DNA of 28,810 nucleotides from Treponema sp. (GTDB lineage Bacteria > Spirochaetota > Spirochaetia > Treponematales > Treponemataceae). The notes beneath the pieces were generated by a model. That model searched no databases. It was given only the letters and a program-made list of their open reading frames with translations, and was not told the DNA's origin. The first letter of the stretch is position 1, and every line of letters begins with the position of its first letter. A program made the translations under genes and the position numbers. The DNA is taken from contig JAHAZA010000005.1 of NCBI GenBank assembly GCA_018385415.1, positions 1 to 28,810 of the forward strand, read 5' to 3'. Shown here in pieces: positions 21,208 to 28,810 of the stretch.

Positions 21208-22866
21208 ATGGATATTGTTTTTTCAGATAAAAAGACTATTTACTTAAACACAGGACTAAAGGAAACTGCTTTTTCTAAAACTGCAAGCATGCTCAATTTT
21301 GCAGAAAAAGGTGTTCTTGTACGCTTCAATTTATTTGAAAACAATTTTCAGTTTTCTGAGTGGAATTTCTCTGGTACAAATGTTATCGATGATTATGTGT
21401 GCTTTGAAGGCGATGCTTTTCTCGGTAAAAGTGCTTTAACTATTATTAATTCCTCTGATAATGATGTAATTACAAGAATGACCTTTGCTTTAAATAAAAT
21501 CTACTCAAAAGCAATAAGTTCAAATATATCTATTCCTGTAAATGGCTTAGGTGGAATTTATTACAACGAAAAAGTAAGTAAAAAAAATAATCATCTGTTT
21601 CAGGTAGAAATTCTTTTTTTACCTGAAGCACTTTTTGATTTTGCCTGTTCAAATTTTGATGAAAAAACAAATGCAATGAATCAGGGATGCTGGCAGAATA
21701 AATTACTTACATCAAATAATGCACACATATTTACACAAAGTGTACTAACCTATTTTTCAATTACAAAAATTCTTCCGTTTATGAAAACTGAAACTTCAGC
21801 CCGTCAGGAAGATATTACTGATTCAAATTTTATCAAAATAGAACACCTTGTTAACGGAATAAATCCAAGTCTTGCCTCAAGCATTAATATAGGCTTTAAC
21901 ATTGACAATCAATATGAACGGGACTCTTCAATAATTGATATCACACTTTTAAAAGAAGAGCTTGGCCTAAATGAAGACGGCTCTGTTACACCTAAAACTG
22001 ATAGATCACAAATTTCTCAAGAAGAATTTGAAATCAAACTTAAAAAAAAGCAAAAAGCTGTTGAAAAATCTGCAGATAAAAAAAGATTCTTCAAACGCAA
22101 TGCAATCATTATTTTGATTATCCTTGCTGCTTTAGGAATTATTTCAAATATCATTTACAGACGATACCTGGATGATCTTTCAAAACCATGTGCAAAAAAT
22201 CTTTCAAGCATTGAAGCTATTGAAACATTTTATTCAGGCTTTCACCTTCAGGATGTTCAGTTAATGAAGACTGTTGCAAAAGGAACTGAAGCAAAACAGA
22301 CAGTTGATATGATTTCAAACGTATATGTTTCAGGAACAACAAGAGTTGCCTATCAGGGAAAATATGCAAACCTTACTCCTGAACTTTATTTAACACGCTC
22401 CGAATTAATGGAACACTGGATTTTTGGTATTACTGATTTTAGAATCGATGGAGAAAGTGCCTACAACAGATTTAAGCCTGGGCTAAAATATGAATATAAC
22501 AACCTTAAGAAAAGCGGCAATTTGAAACCCACCCCAGAATGTAAAGAAGAAAATCATATTGTAACTTACAATCTCATTTATAATTCCGGCGACGAAACTC
22601 CTATTATTATTGATTCTTATACGTCGCAAGTACACTGCTCTTATATGAATGATCAGTGGTTTATTACTGGTCTTAAATCTTCGTACACCCGTAATGAAGT
22701 TGAACAGGAGCCATTTAAAGAAGCATATAAAACTTCTATTGAAGATACACATGATCCGAAAGAAACTGTAAGAGAACTTCGAAAGCATTACACATGGCTT
22801 CCAGATGACAGAGCTATGGATGACGCTGCAATTGAAGCTGAATACCAGAAAAATAAATACAGATAA
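21208..22866 (+). CDS. Large bitopic membrane protein of unknown function
   Basis: This encodes a 552-residue protein with one central transmembrane helix (about 297-315, AIIILIILAALGIISNIIY) preceded by a strongly basic stretch (KLKKKQKAVEKSADKKRFFKR), so residues 1-295 are cytoplasmic and 316-552 extracytoplasmic. The N-terminal domain is beta-rich with many Asn and Phe; the C-terminal domain begins SSIEAIETFYSGFHLQD, which looks like the first helix of an NTF2-like fold, and continues with Tyr-rich strands. I recognise no family. It has its own promoter and AGGA site, and a strong bidirectional terminator follows. Base composition matches the neighbours. A signalling or envelope-linking role would fit the topology but is only a guess. 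Confidence 0.75.
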   Translation: MDIVFSDKKTIYLNTGLKETAFSKTASMLNFAEKGVLVRFNLFENNFQFSEWNFSGTNVIDDYVCFEGDAFLGKSALTIINSSDNDVITRMTFALNKIYSKAISSNISIPVNGLGGIYYNEKVSKKNNHLFQVEILFLPEALFDFACSNFDEKTNAMNQGCWQNKLLTSNNAHIFTQSVLTYFSITKILPFMKTETSARQEDITDSNFIKIEHLVNGINPSLASSINIGFNIDNQYERDSSIIDITLLKEELGLNEDGSVTPKTDRSQISQEEFEIKLKKKQKAVEKSADKKRFFKRNAIIILIILAALGIISNIIYRRYLDDLSKPCAKNLSSIEAIETFYSGFHLQDVQLMKTVAKGTEAKQTVDMISNVYVSGTTRVAYQGKYANLTPELYLTRSELMEHWIFGITDFRIDGESAYNRFKPGLKYEYNNLKKSGNLKPTPECKEENHIVTYNLIYNSGDETPIIIDSYTSQVHCSYMNDQWFITGLKSSYTRNEVEQEPFKEAYKTSIEDTHDPKETVRELRKHYTWLPDDRAMDDAAIEAEYQKNKYR

Positions 22867-22885
22867 TTTATAAACACCGCTTCTT

Positions 22886-22938
22886 AAAAAAAAATGCCTG
22901 CAATTATCTTGTAAAAGATAAATTACAGGCATTTTTTT
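22886..22938. terminator. Bidirectional terminator between convergent genes
   Basis: AAATGCCTG (22892-22900) pairs with CAGGCATTT (22926-22934) and the stem continues inward with AATTATCTT against AAGATAAATT. It is flanked by an A run on one side and a T run on the other, so it works in both directions for the genes at 21208-22866 and 22956-24488. Confidence 0.92.
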
Positions 22939-22955
22939 ATATCTCTAATTCAATA

Positions 22956-24488
22956 TTAGAGTGGAATATTTCCGTGTTTCTTTGGAACAATATTCAATGA
23001 AGTCTTGTTTTCAAGAACATCGAGACTTGCTACGATGCGAGCTCTTGTTTCAGAAGGTTCGATAACTTCAGAAATGTAACCGCGACGAGCTGCAATTTGT
23101 GGAGTCATGATTTCTGTCTTATATTCTTCAGACTTCTGAGCAATTTCCTGTGCCTTAGAAGGATCTTTCATTTCTTTTGCATATAGAACACCGATAGCAC
23201 CTTCAGCACCCATTACAGCGATTTCTGCTTTTGGCCATGCATATACAAAGTCTGCTCCAAGGTGTTTAGAACACATAGCAATGTAAGCACCACCATAAGC
23301 TTTTCTTGTAATGATAGTTACTTTTGGAACACTTGCTTCTGAGTAAGCATAAAGAACTTTAGCACCGTGGCGGATAATACCCTTCTGTTCTTCCTGTGGA
23401 CCTGGAATAAATCCTGGTACATCAACAAAGTTAACAAGAGGAATATTGAAACAATCACAGTAACGAACATGACGTGCAATTTTGTCAGAAGCATCACAGT
23501 TCAATATACCACCGAATCCCATTGGATTGTTACCGATGATACCAACTGTCTTACCTTCAACCTTTGCAAAACCTGTCACAGCGTTAACTGCAAATTCTTT
23601 CATTACTTCAAAGAAAGAGTTGTCATCAACAACGCTGTTGATTACAGAACGCATATCGTAACCCTTCTTATTTTCTTCAGGAAGGATAGAATTGATTGCT
23701 TCGATTTTCTTTTCGTCAAATGAGAAGCTTGGTACAACCTTTGTTCCGAAGATTCCGCGTTTTGTAGCAGATTTTGGTTCAAAAGGTTCTGTGTCACCAT
23801 AGTAGTGAGGAATGTAATCAAGAAGCTTACGAACGTTTTCGTAACAAGAAGCTTCATCGTCACACTTCCAGTGAGCAACGCCTGACTTCTGTGAGTGGAT
23901 TGATGCACCACCAAGGTCTTCTTCTGTAATGTCCATGAACATAACCTGTTTTACTACTTTTGGTCCTGTAATGAACATCTGTGAAATTTTGTCTACTGTA
24001 AAGATAAAGTCTGTAAGTCCAGGTGAATATACAGCACCACCAGCACAAGGTCCAACGATTACAGAAATCTGTGGGATGCTTCCTGAAGCTTTTACGTTTG
24101 CATTAAAGATGTCACCGTAACCACAAAGTGCATCAACACCTTCCTGGATACGAGCTCCACCTGAGTCGTTAAGACCGATAACAGGACAACGTGCTGCAAT
24201 AGCCATATCGATTACTTCTGCAATTTTCTTTCCGTGCATAAGTCCAAGAGTACCACCCTGAACTGTAAAGTCCTGTGCATAGATTGCTACCTTGCGGCCG
24301 TTAATTTTTCCAAAGCCTGTAATAACGCCATCGTATGGAAGATCTTTCTTGTCCATTCCGAAGCTTGAACAGTTGTGACGAACTCCTGAATAAATTTCTT
24401 TGAATGAGTCTTTGTCACAAAGAGCATTGATTCTTTCAATAGCATGAAGTTTTCCCTTAGCATGCTGTTTTTCAATATTATATTCCAT
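22956..24488 (-). CDS. Acyl-CoA carboxylase/decarboxylase carboxyltransferase subunit (PccB/MmdA family)
   Basis: This 510-residue protein has two crotonase-like carboxyltransferase lobes. Lobe one contains LMHGKKIAEVIDMA, CPVIGLNDSGGARIQEGVD (oxyanion-hole Gly-Gly-Ala) and IVGPCAGGAVYSPGLTDFI. Lobe two has NNPMGFGGILNCDASDKIA, VDVPGFIPGPQEEQKGI, TIITRKAYGGAYIAM and EIAVMGAEGAIGVLYA. It moves a carboxyl group between biotin and an acyl-CoA such as propionyl- or methylmalonyl-CoA. Length is typical of the decameric or hexameric PccB class. The ATG at 24488 was taken because GAGGTTCTA lies just before it. No biotin carrier, biotin carboxylase or decarboxylase membrane subunit is nearby, so direction and substrate remain open. 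It has its own promoter. Confidence 0.9.
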   Translation of the reverse strand: MEYNIEKQHAKGKLHAIERINALCDKDSFKEIYSGVRHNCSSFGMDKKDLPYDGVITGFGKINGRKVAIYAQDFTVQGGTLGLMHGKKIAEVIDMAIAARCPVIGLNDSGGARIQEGVDALCGYGDIFNANVKASGSIPQISVIVGPCAGGAVYSPGLTDFIFTVDKISQMFITGPKVVKQVMFMDITEEDLGGASIHSQKSGVAHWKCDDEASCYENVRKLLDYIPHYYGDTEPFEPKSATKRGIFGTKVVPSFSFDEKKIEAINSILPEENKKGYDMRSVINSVVDDNSFFEVMKEFAVNAVTGFAKVEGKTVGIIGNNPMGFGGILNCDASDKIARHVRYCDCFNIPLVNFVDVPGFIPGPQEEQKGIIRHGAKVLYAYSEASVPKVTIITRKAYGGAYIAMCSKHLGADFVYAWPKAEIAVMGAEGAIGVLYAKEMKDPSKAQEIAQKSEEYKTEIMTPQIAARRGYISEVIEPSETRARIVASLDVLENKTSLNIVPKKHGNIPL

Positions 24489-24537
24489 TAGAACCTCATA
24501 TTTCCGCAAATTACTACGGCTTAATATTTATGATATA

Positions 24538-24566
24538 ATAATATGAATTAAACTATTTTTAGTCAA
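24538..24566 (-). promoter_or_regulatory. Promoter of the carboxyltransferase gene
   Basis: Reverse strand TTGACT (24566-24561), 17 bases, TATTAT (24543-24538). The leader is about 43 bases long. Confidence 0.75.
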
Positions 24567-24580
24567 TATGACATTTTTCA

Positions 24581-25945
24581 TTATTTTGTCATTGAACCAT
24601 TTATGATCCAGCATATTTTATCTTTTATGCATTCTTCATAAATTTTACGAACACTTTCTGCTGAAATTTTGTATACACGGAATGGTCGCTTTATATAATC
24701 TTTTGCATCATTTTTATAGACAAGACCTAAAGCCATTTGGTCCAGTGTTTTATCAGAACTAAATTCTGAATTCATAATAAAGGAAACATAAACTCTTTTA
24801 TAGGAATCAAGTTTTTTCTCGATAATTTGTTCTGAAAGGCCATCTTCAACTGCTTTCATAACATTTTCACTGTTAATTTTCATGAGGGAAATATCATATA
24901 TTGAAATAAGTCCAAGATTCCCATTTGAAAGTAAAACACCACAGCCTGCATCAGAAGCCATGCTGTACTTTTCCCTGATTGCTTTATACAGAAGGTCATC
25001 AAGATACATGGATAAGATTCCATATGAAAGAAAATCCTCAGTCAAAGGTCCTGGAATTTCTGAAAATCCTAATGCGCAGACAGGAGCGTTATTGTAATTT
25101 TCAACCTGATACAATCGTTTATCGGCTTCAAGCATTGCTTTTCCTGGATTTTTTTTATTGTATTTGAACTGTTTTAATGATGCAAAATTTTTTTCTAAAA
25201 GCTTAATCAGTTCATCTGCATCTTCATCATTAAAATTTCCACTTGCTATAATCTTAATTCTTGCTCCATTTTGAAGACCATTATGGTAGTCCACAACATC
25301 TTTATAAGAAATTTCTGACTGCTCTGTAAACATCAAAGGCGCAAAATACTTGTTCTGTTTATTCAAAATTCCGTATAACTGATACAGCAAATCAGACTGC
25401 AAACGATTTTCGTCAGATGTAAGCTTTTCAAATTCCTCCAGCGAAAGAACAGGAAATTTATATGTTGAGGCAAACACTTCAATTACAGAGGCAAGGCTTT
25501 CCTTTTGAGTCAAAATTCCATACTCAAGAAAATCAACGTGAACTTTACTTGTAAAAAATGTTGAATCTGTATATTCAAGACTGGAAATATACAGAGAACT
25601 ATATCTGGCACTTCCCTTCTTTAACATATTAAGGGTAATGTCTTCCAGGCCTGCTTTCTTTATAGGATCAGACAAAGGAACTGAATCAATTACCAGTCTA
25701 ACTCCACAGGAATTCTGATTTTTTGATTTTTTGATTATTACAGGAATTCCGTTTGAAAGTTTTTTTTCAACAAAAGAATCCTGATTATGTGCATAAAAAG
25801 GTTCTTCATCCAGTGAAGAATATGATATAGGCTTTATGCGGGTGCCTGAATATGAAGAGACTTGAGATGTAGATGTACAACCACACAGAAAAAGCAATGA
25901 GAAAATCGCAGAAAAATAAGATAAAATCAGAAATTTTTTATTCAT
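24581..25945 (-). CDS. Lipoprotein M16 (insulinase) family homologue without the zinc motif
   Basis: This 454-residue protein is a predicted lipoprotein: MNKKFLILSYF, hydrophobic run, then a lipobox ending L-C-G-C near residue 23. The body follows the M16 peptidase fold: an N-terminal lobe with NGIPVIIKK and GLEDITLNMLKKGSARY, where active enzymes read GLAHFLEHMLFKGT; a mid strand IIASGNFNDEDADELI (M16 linker pattern G-N-F/D); and a second lobe with LGFSEIPGPLTEDFLSYGILSMYL and LLYKAIREKYSMASDAGCG (Arg-Tyr substrate-binding motif). HxxEH is replaced by D-I-T-L-N, so it cannot bind catalytic zinc in the usual way. It may be a non-catalytic partner of a true M16 peptidase. ATG at 25945 was chosen for the signal peptide; another ATG lies four codons upstream. 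Confidence 0.75.
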   Translation of the reverse strand: MNKKFLILSYFSAIFSLLFLCGCTSTSQVSSYSGTRIKPISYSSLDEEPFYAHNQDSFVEKKLSNGIPVIIKKSKNQNSCGVRLVIDSVPLSDPIKKAGLEDITLNMLKKGSARYSSLYISSLEYTDSTFFTSKVHVDFLEYGILTQKESLASVIEVFASTYKFPVLSLEEFEKLTSDENRLQSDLLYQLYGILNKQNKYFAPLMFTEQSEISYKDVVDYHNGLQNGARIKIIASGNFNDEDADELIKLLEKNFASLKQFKYNKKNPGKAMLEADKRLYQVENYNNAPVCALGFSEIPGPLTEDFLSYGILSMYLDDLLYKAIREKYSMASDAGCGVLLSNGNLGLISIYDISLMKINSENVMKAVEDGLSEQIIEKKLDSYKRVYVSFIMNSEFSSDKTLDQMALGLVYKNDAKDYIKRPFRVYKISAESVRKIYEECIKDKICWIINGSMTK

Positions 25946-26058
25946 AAGTGTTACCATTTTCGTTAATGGTTGTTAACTAAGTATAATACATCACATGATA
26001 TACATAACAAAAACTGCCAGAAACGATATTTTTCTGTAACCTCCAACTCCTTTTTTGA

Positions 26059-26093
26059 CCCCCGGGATACGTTGTATCAGGGGGCTTTTTTTT
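26059..26093 (+). terminator. Orphan forward-strand terminator
   Basis: CCCCC (26059-26063) pairs with GGGGG (26080-26084) and GATAC with GTATC around a 3-base loop, then C and eight T. It is oriented forward, but both neighbouring genes are on the reverse strand, and the reverse direction has A rather than T after the stem. It may end a small forward RNA (TATAAT at 25982-25987 is a possible -10; the -35 is poor) or be left over from a lost gene. Confidence 0.6.
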
Positions 26094-26103
26094 AGAGTTA
26101 CAA

Positions 26104-27786
26104 TCAGTTAAAATTAAGAGCACTTACAACAGCTGCAATACCAGCTCGTCCTACATTGGAGCTCTTTCCGACCCCCCAGACCTGATCACCGTTTTCTTTA
26201 GTAATCTGAACATAAGCAATAGCCTTTGTATCAGAACCCTTTCCAATTGAGTGTTCATGGAATGAAGTAATATTAAACTTAGGAGCAGGAGTCTGCTTCA
26301 TTGCTGTAACAAAGGCATCCAAAGGACCGTTTCCGTTTGCAGCAATTGCATACTGTTTTCCTTCCCATTCAATTGTAGCCATAGCTGCAACTTGTTCAGT
26401 TTCAGCCCCACGTTCACCTTCAATATGGCGTTCCGAAATTTCAAGTACATTCAAAGGAGCTTTTGTGTTAAGCCACTTTTCTGCAAAGAATTCATAGATT
26501 TCGTCAGGCTGAAGCTCACGCTGAAGTTTATCAGCCTGCTTCTGAATTACAGCACCGATTGCAGGATGCATTGCTTTTGGAGCACAGATTCCAAAGTCCT
26601 GTTCAAGAATATAGGCAGCTCCACCTTTACCGCTCTGACTGTTAATACGTATAATTCCTTCGTACTGGCGGCCGATGTCGTGTGGATCAAAGGTAAGATA
26701 AGGAACATCCCAGTATGCATTTTCATCCATTGTAACACGGGCTGCCATACCTTTACGGATTGCATCCTGATGGCTTCCTGAGAATGCTGTAAATACCAGT
26801 TCTCCAGAATATGGTGTGCGTGGATGAATTTCCATTCCTGTCAATCTTGTGTAAGCTTCTGTCAGCATGGGCATGTTAGAAAAATCAAGTTCAGGATCAA
26901 TTCCCTGAGTATACATGTTCATACCAACATTTACGATATCCAGGTTACCAGTGCGTTCGCCGTTTCCAAAGAGACAACCTTCAACACGATCTGCACCTGC
27001 AAGCAATCCCAATTCACACTGAGCTACGCCTTCGCCACGGTCATTGTGATTATGAAGAGAAATAATTACATTTTCACGGCCAGGGAAATTTTTACAGAAA
27101 TATTCTATCTGATCTGCAAACTGGTTTGGCATTGCACATTCAACAGTTGTAGGAAGATTCAGGATGACTTTGTGCTGATTATCACATGCTGCATCTCCCC
27201 ATGCATCCACAACAGCCTTGCAGACTTCAATTGCGTAATCTACTTCTGTTGTAGAAAAGCTTTCTGGTGAATATTCAAGGCGAACGTCAGTTCCTTCGCT
27301 CATTGAAAGGCTGCTTTTAACGCAGGCAATACCGTCAATAGCAATCTGCTTAATTTCTTCTTTTGTCTTATTAAATGTATATTTTCTCTGAGCTGGGCTT
27401 GTTGAGTTATACATATGAAAGATTGCCTTTTTACAGCCTTTAAGGCTTTCAAAAGTTCTCTTAATCAAATGTTCACGTGCCTGACAGAGAACCTGCAGTG
27501 TAACATCTTCTGGTACATGTTTTTCTTCAATCAGGCGTCTCATAAAATTGAACTCTGTATCTGATGCTGAAGGAAAACCTACTTCAATTTCTTTAAAGCC
27601 AATCTTAACAAGAAGGTCAAAGAACTCAAGCTTTTGTTCAACAGTCATCGGGTTTATCAAAGCCTGATTTCCGTCACGAAGGTCTACTGAACACCAGATT
27701 GGTGCCTTTGTAATTGAGTTGTCCGGCCAAGTTCTGTTCTTAAGTGGAACTGATTCAAAAGGTCTGTACTTTCCGTTAATCTGCAT
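26104..27786 (-). CDS. leuA: 2-isopropylmalate synthase
   Basis: This 560-residue enzyme condenses acetyl-CoA with 2-oxoisovalerate, the first committed step of leucine synthesis. The TIM-barrel part has WCSVDLRDGNQALINPM (catalytic Arg-Asp), EVGFPSASDTEFNFMR, LHNHNDRGEGVAQCELGLLA (metal-binding HxH) and GCLFGNGERTGNLDIVNV. The C-terminal regulatory domain (from about 425, NVLEISERHIEG, then AANGNGPLDAFVTAMK) is the LeuA allosteric domain where leucine binds. Length and motifs match the long (type 2) LeuA. The ATG at 27786 was chosen because GGGAG is 9 bases away, while it abuts the ATG at 27795. No other leu gene is in the window. Transcription is controlled by the leader peptide and attenuator upstream. 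Confidence 0.95.
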   Translation of the reverse strand: MQINGKYRPFESVPLKNRTWPDNSITKAPIWCSVDLRDGNQALINPMTVEQKLEFFDLLVKIGFKEIEVGFPSASDTEFNFMRRLIEEKHVPEDVTLQVLCQAREHLIKRTFESLKGCKKAIFHMYNSTSPAQRKYTFNKTKEEIKQIAIDGIACVKSSLSMSEGTDVRLEYSPESFSTTEVDYAIEVCKAVVDAWGDAACDNQHKVILNLPTTVECAMPNQFADQIEYFCKNFPGRENVIISLHNHNDRGEGVAQCELGLLAGADRVEGCLFGNGERTGNLDIVNVGMNMYTQGIDPELDFSNMPMLTEAYTRLTGMEIHPRTPYSGELVFTAFSGSHQDAIRKGMAARVTMDENAYWDVPYLTFDPHDIGRQYEGIIRINSQSGKGGAAYILEQDFGICAPKAMHPAIGAVIQKQADKLQRELQPDEIYEFFAEKWLNTKAPLNVLEISERHIEGERGAETEQVAAMATIEWEGKQYAIAANGNGPLDAFVTAMKQTPAPKFNITSFHEHSIGKGSDTKAIAYVQITKENGDQVWGVGKSSNVGRAGIAAVVSALNFN

Positions 27787-27875
27787 ATGCTGCATCTCCC
27801 AAATAATTTTTTAATTACCAGATTGTTGTCTATCTGCAGTCTGATTCAATGTCTCTTTATTTATAAAGAAAGGAC

Positions 27876-27906
27876 AAAAAAGGACTGCCGCCAAAGCAAC
27901 AGTCCT
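27876..27906 (-). terminator. leuA attenuator (terminator arm)
   Basis: Reverse strand: AGGACTG-TTGC pairs with GCGG-CAGTCCT (two G-U pairs) around loop TTTG, followed by TTTTTT. It lies between the leader peptide stop and leuA, 90 bases before the leuA ATG. GCTTTGGC (27897-27890) within it can instead pair over 8 bp with GCCGAAGC (27956-27949) of the leader peptide, which would break the terminator. Confidence 0.85.
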
Positions 27907-27932
27907 GTAATCTTTAATGTAAAGAATATAAT

Positions 27933-28001
27933 CTACACAGTACCATCAGCTTCGGCCAAATATGAGTCGCTAAGTAGTAGTAGTGATGTAAAATTATTCA
28001 T
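27933..28001 (-). CDS. leuL: leu operon leader peptide
   Basis: This 22-codon reading frame begins MNNFTSLLLLSDSY and ends with TAG. It contains four consecutive Leu codons (CTA CTA CTA CTT) and a fifth (TTG) five codons further on. The next codons GCC GAA GC form the anti-terminator strand, and an intrinsic terminator follows 26 bases after the stop. A ribosome stalled at the Leu codons for lack of charged tRNA-Leu would leave the GCCGAAGC segment, 15 bases ahead, free to pair with the terminator. This is the classical leader-peptide attenuation layout. The ribosome site (AAGAG) is weak. Confidence 0.85.
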   Translation of the reverse strand: MNNFTSLLLLSDSYLAEADGTV

Positions 28002-28007
28002 AACTTT

Positions 28008-28036
28008 ATTCTCTTATATATTAGGGGAATTGTCAA
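28008..28036 (-). promoter_or_regulatory. Probable promoter of the leu leader
   Basis: Reverse strand perfect TTGACA (28036-28031), 17 bases, then GAGAAT (28013-28008), four of six -10 bases. Transcription would begin almost at the leader peptide ATG. Another -10 with poor spacing (TATAAG) overlaps the spacer, so the exact start is uncertain. Confidence 0.45.
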
Positions 28037-28086
28037 TCAGTACCAGTGTTTGTGAGAACACCCAAAAAAAATATTTTAATAACTGT

Positions 28087-28810
28087 TCATTTAGAAATTA
28101 CTTCATCTAAGGAAATTGAAAATTCAATTCCTTTTTGCCCAGTTTCTGTATCATAGTAATTACATTTGAATACAGATAAATCCCGTGAATTTAATAAATA
28201 AATTCTTGATCCACGGGTATAAACAGTTTCTGTCATATCAAATTTTAATGTAGTACAAAAATTTACTTTTCTATTTTCTATATCAATTTCATATATATCA
28301 GTCCATTCACACCAATTATCTCTATCATGATCTGCAGGAAATATTCCATAAAGTTTACTATTTACAGGTGCACACGCAAACATTCTGTTTGGATAATTTT
28401 TTTTAGGTAACGAAATTTCGCAATATTTTATATTTTTTTCAATATCATAAACAATAATATTTGGATATTTATCATATTCCCCATCTGATAAAATTGCATA
28501 ATTTTTATAGATTTCGCGCAATACAGGAGTAATATTTTTCATACCTTTGTAGTCTCTATCTAAAAACTTTGCGACTACATCAATCTTATTATTCACAACA
28601 TCAACCTTGTATAAACAGTTCTTATCTTCATTAACTGCCGTTAACCAATAGTTTCCTGATAAATCAGATTTTGGATAAGAGAAATATGAATCCTGGGAAT
28701 ATATAATCAGTTGATTATTATCTACTTTTCCAGTTTCTGAATTAAACAGATTTATCCTATATTCATGTTTTCCATTTGAATAACCGTCTGTATTAATCAG
28801 ACCATATAAA
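28087..28810 (-). CDS. Repeat protein, 5' end beyond the window (propeller-like)
   Basis: The reading frame is open from the stop at 28087 to the right edge, so this is the last 240 residues of a longer protein; the GTG at 28596 is internal and not a start. About five units of 40-45 residues can be aligned by eye, each with a turn and a strand of the type LYKVDVVNNKIDVVAKF, IIVYDIEKNIKYCEISLP, DIYEIDIENRKVNFCTTL. Such units resemble beta-propeller blades. No catalytic motif or membrane segment is seen. The lower GC content sets it apart slightly from leuA. Export or function cannot be judged without the N-terminus. Confidence 0.7.
   Translation of the reverse strand, partial: LYGLINTDGYSNGKHEYRINLFNSETGKVDNNQLIIYSQDSYFSYPKSDLSGNYWLTAVNEDKNCLYKVDVVNNKIDVVAKFLDRDYKGMKNITPVLREIYKNYAILSDGEYDKYPNIIVYDIEKNIKYCEISLPKKNYPNRMFACAPVNSKLYGIFPADHDRDNWCEWTDIYEIDIENRKVNFCTTLKFDMTETVYTRGSRIYLLNSRDLSVFKCNYYDTETGQKGIEFSISLDEVISK

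Noticed and set aside
22483..22932. 149-codon reverse reading frame
   Set aside because: It is antisense to the end of the gene at 21208-22866 and starts inside the bidirectional terminator.
26059..26093. Terminator for leuA on the reverse strand
   Set aside because: In that direction the stem is followed by TCAAAAAA, not a T run.
26824..27270. 148-codon forward reading frame inside leuA
   Set aside because: It is the antisense shadow of a strongly conserved enzyme, with no promoter or ribosome site.
28087..28596. A complete 169-residue gene starting at a GTG
   Set aside because: The frame stays open upstream to the window edge with continuing repeats, so the GTG is internal.

Overview
The window looks like a chromosomal segment of a Treponema-type spirochaete. 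The evidence is two tandem FlaB-type flagellins, the linked order flaB-flaB-flaG-fliD, the reverse-strand order flgN-flgK-flgL-fliW-csrA, and an AT-rich sequence. A complete leuA with its own attenuator argues for a free-living or gut treponeme that can make leucine rather than a strongly reduced pathogen (inference). I see no mobile element, CRISPR array, rRNA or phage gene.

Layout. 1-1.4 kb: a reverse-strand outer-membrane-type protein, with the orphan tail of a lost gene and that gene's terminator just behind it. 1.5-4.8 kb: a small secreted protein overlapping a DHH phosphoesterase (NrnA-like), then a divergent sigma-like protein behind a sigma-54-type promoter, then rdgB. 4.8-11.4 kb: the flagellar filament cluster (two flaB genes with long structured leaders, flaG, fliD, an unknown protein in the usual fliS position, and a membrane-anchored PilZ protein). 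11.4-12.9 kb: a small unknown gene with tsaE and tsaB (t6A tRNA modification). 12.9-17.3 kb, reverse strand: flgN-flgK-flgL-fliW-csrA from a sigma-28-type promoter. 17.4-17.7 kb: tRNA-His, tRNA-Arg and tRNA-Lys. 17.8-22.9 kb: a membrane HD-GYP protein, a divergent PfkB sugar kinase with a DUF554 membrane protein, tRNA-Leu, and a large bitopic protein of unknown function. 23-28.8 kb, reverse strand: an acyl-CoA carboxyltransferase, a lipoprotein M16 homologue that has lost its zinc motif, leuA behind a leucine leader peptide and attenuator, and the 3' part of a repeat (propeller-like) protein running off the right edge.

How the genes work together. Hook-filament junction proteins (FlgK, FlgL), their likely chaperone (FlgN), the cap (FliD), the flagellins and the regulators FliW and CsrA are all within 13 kb. 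The first flagellin leader carries GGA motifs in hairpin loops and at the ribosome site, as expected for CsrA control relieved by FliW when free flagellin is low. The second flagellin has a leader of about 400 bases rich in nested hairpins, including a predicted three-way junction, which is the strongest candidate here for an undescribed RNA element. Cyclic-di-GMP signalling genes (PilZ, HD-GYP) flank the flagellar genes. The leu leader is a classical ribosome-stalling attenuator. All functional assignments come from reading motifs by eye; no database search or folding program was run.
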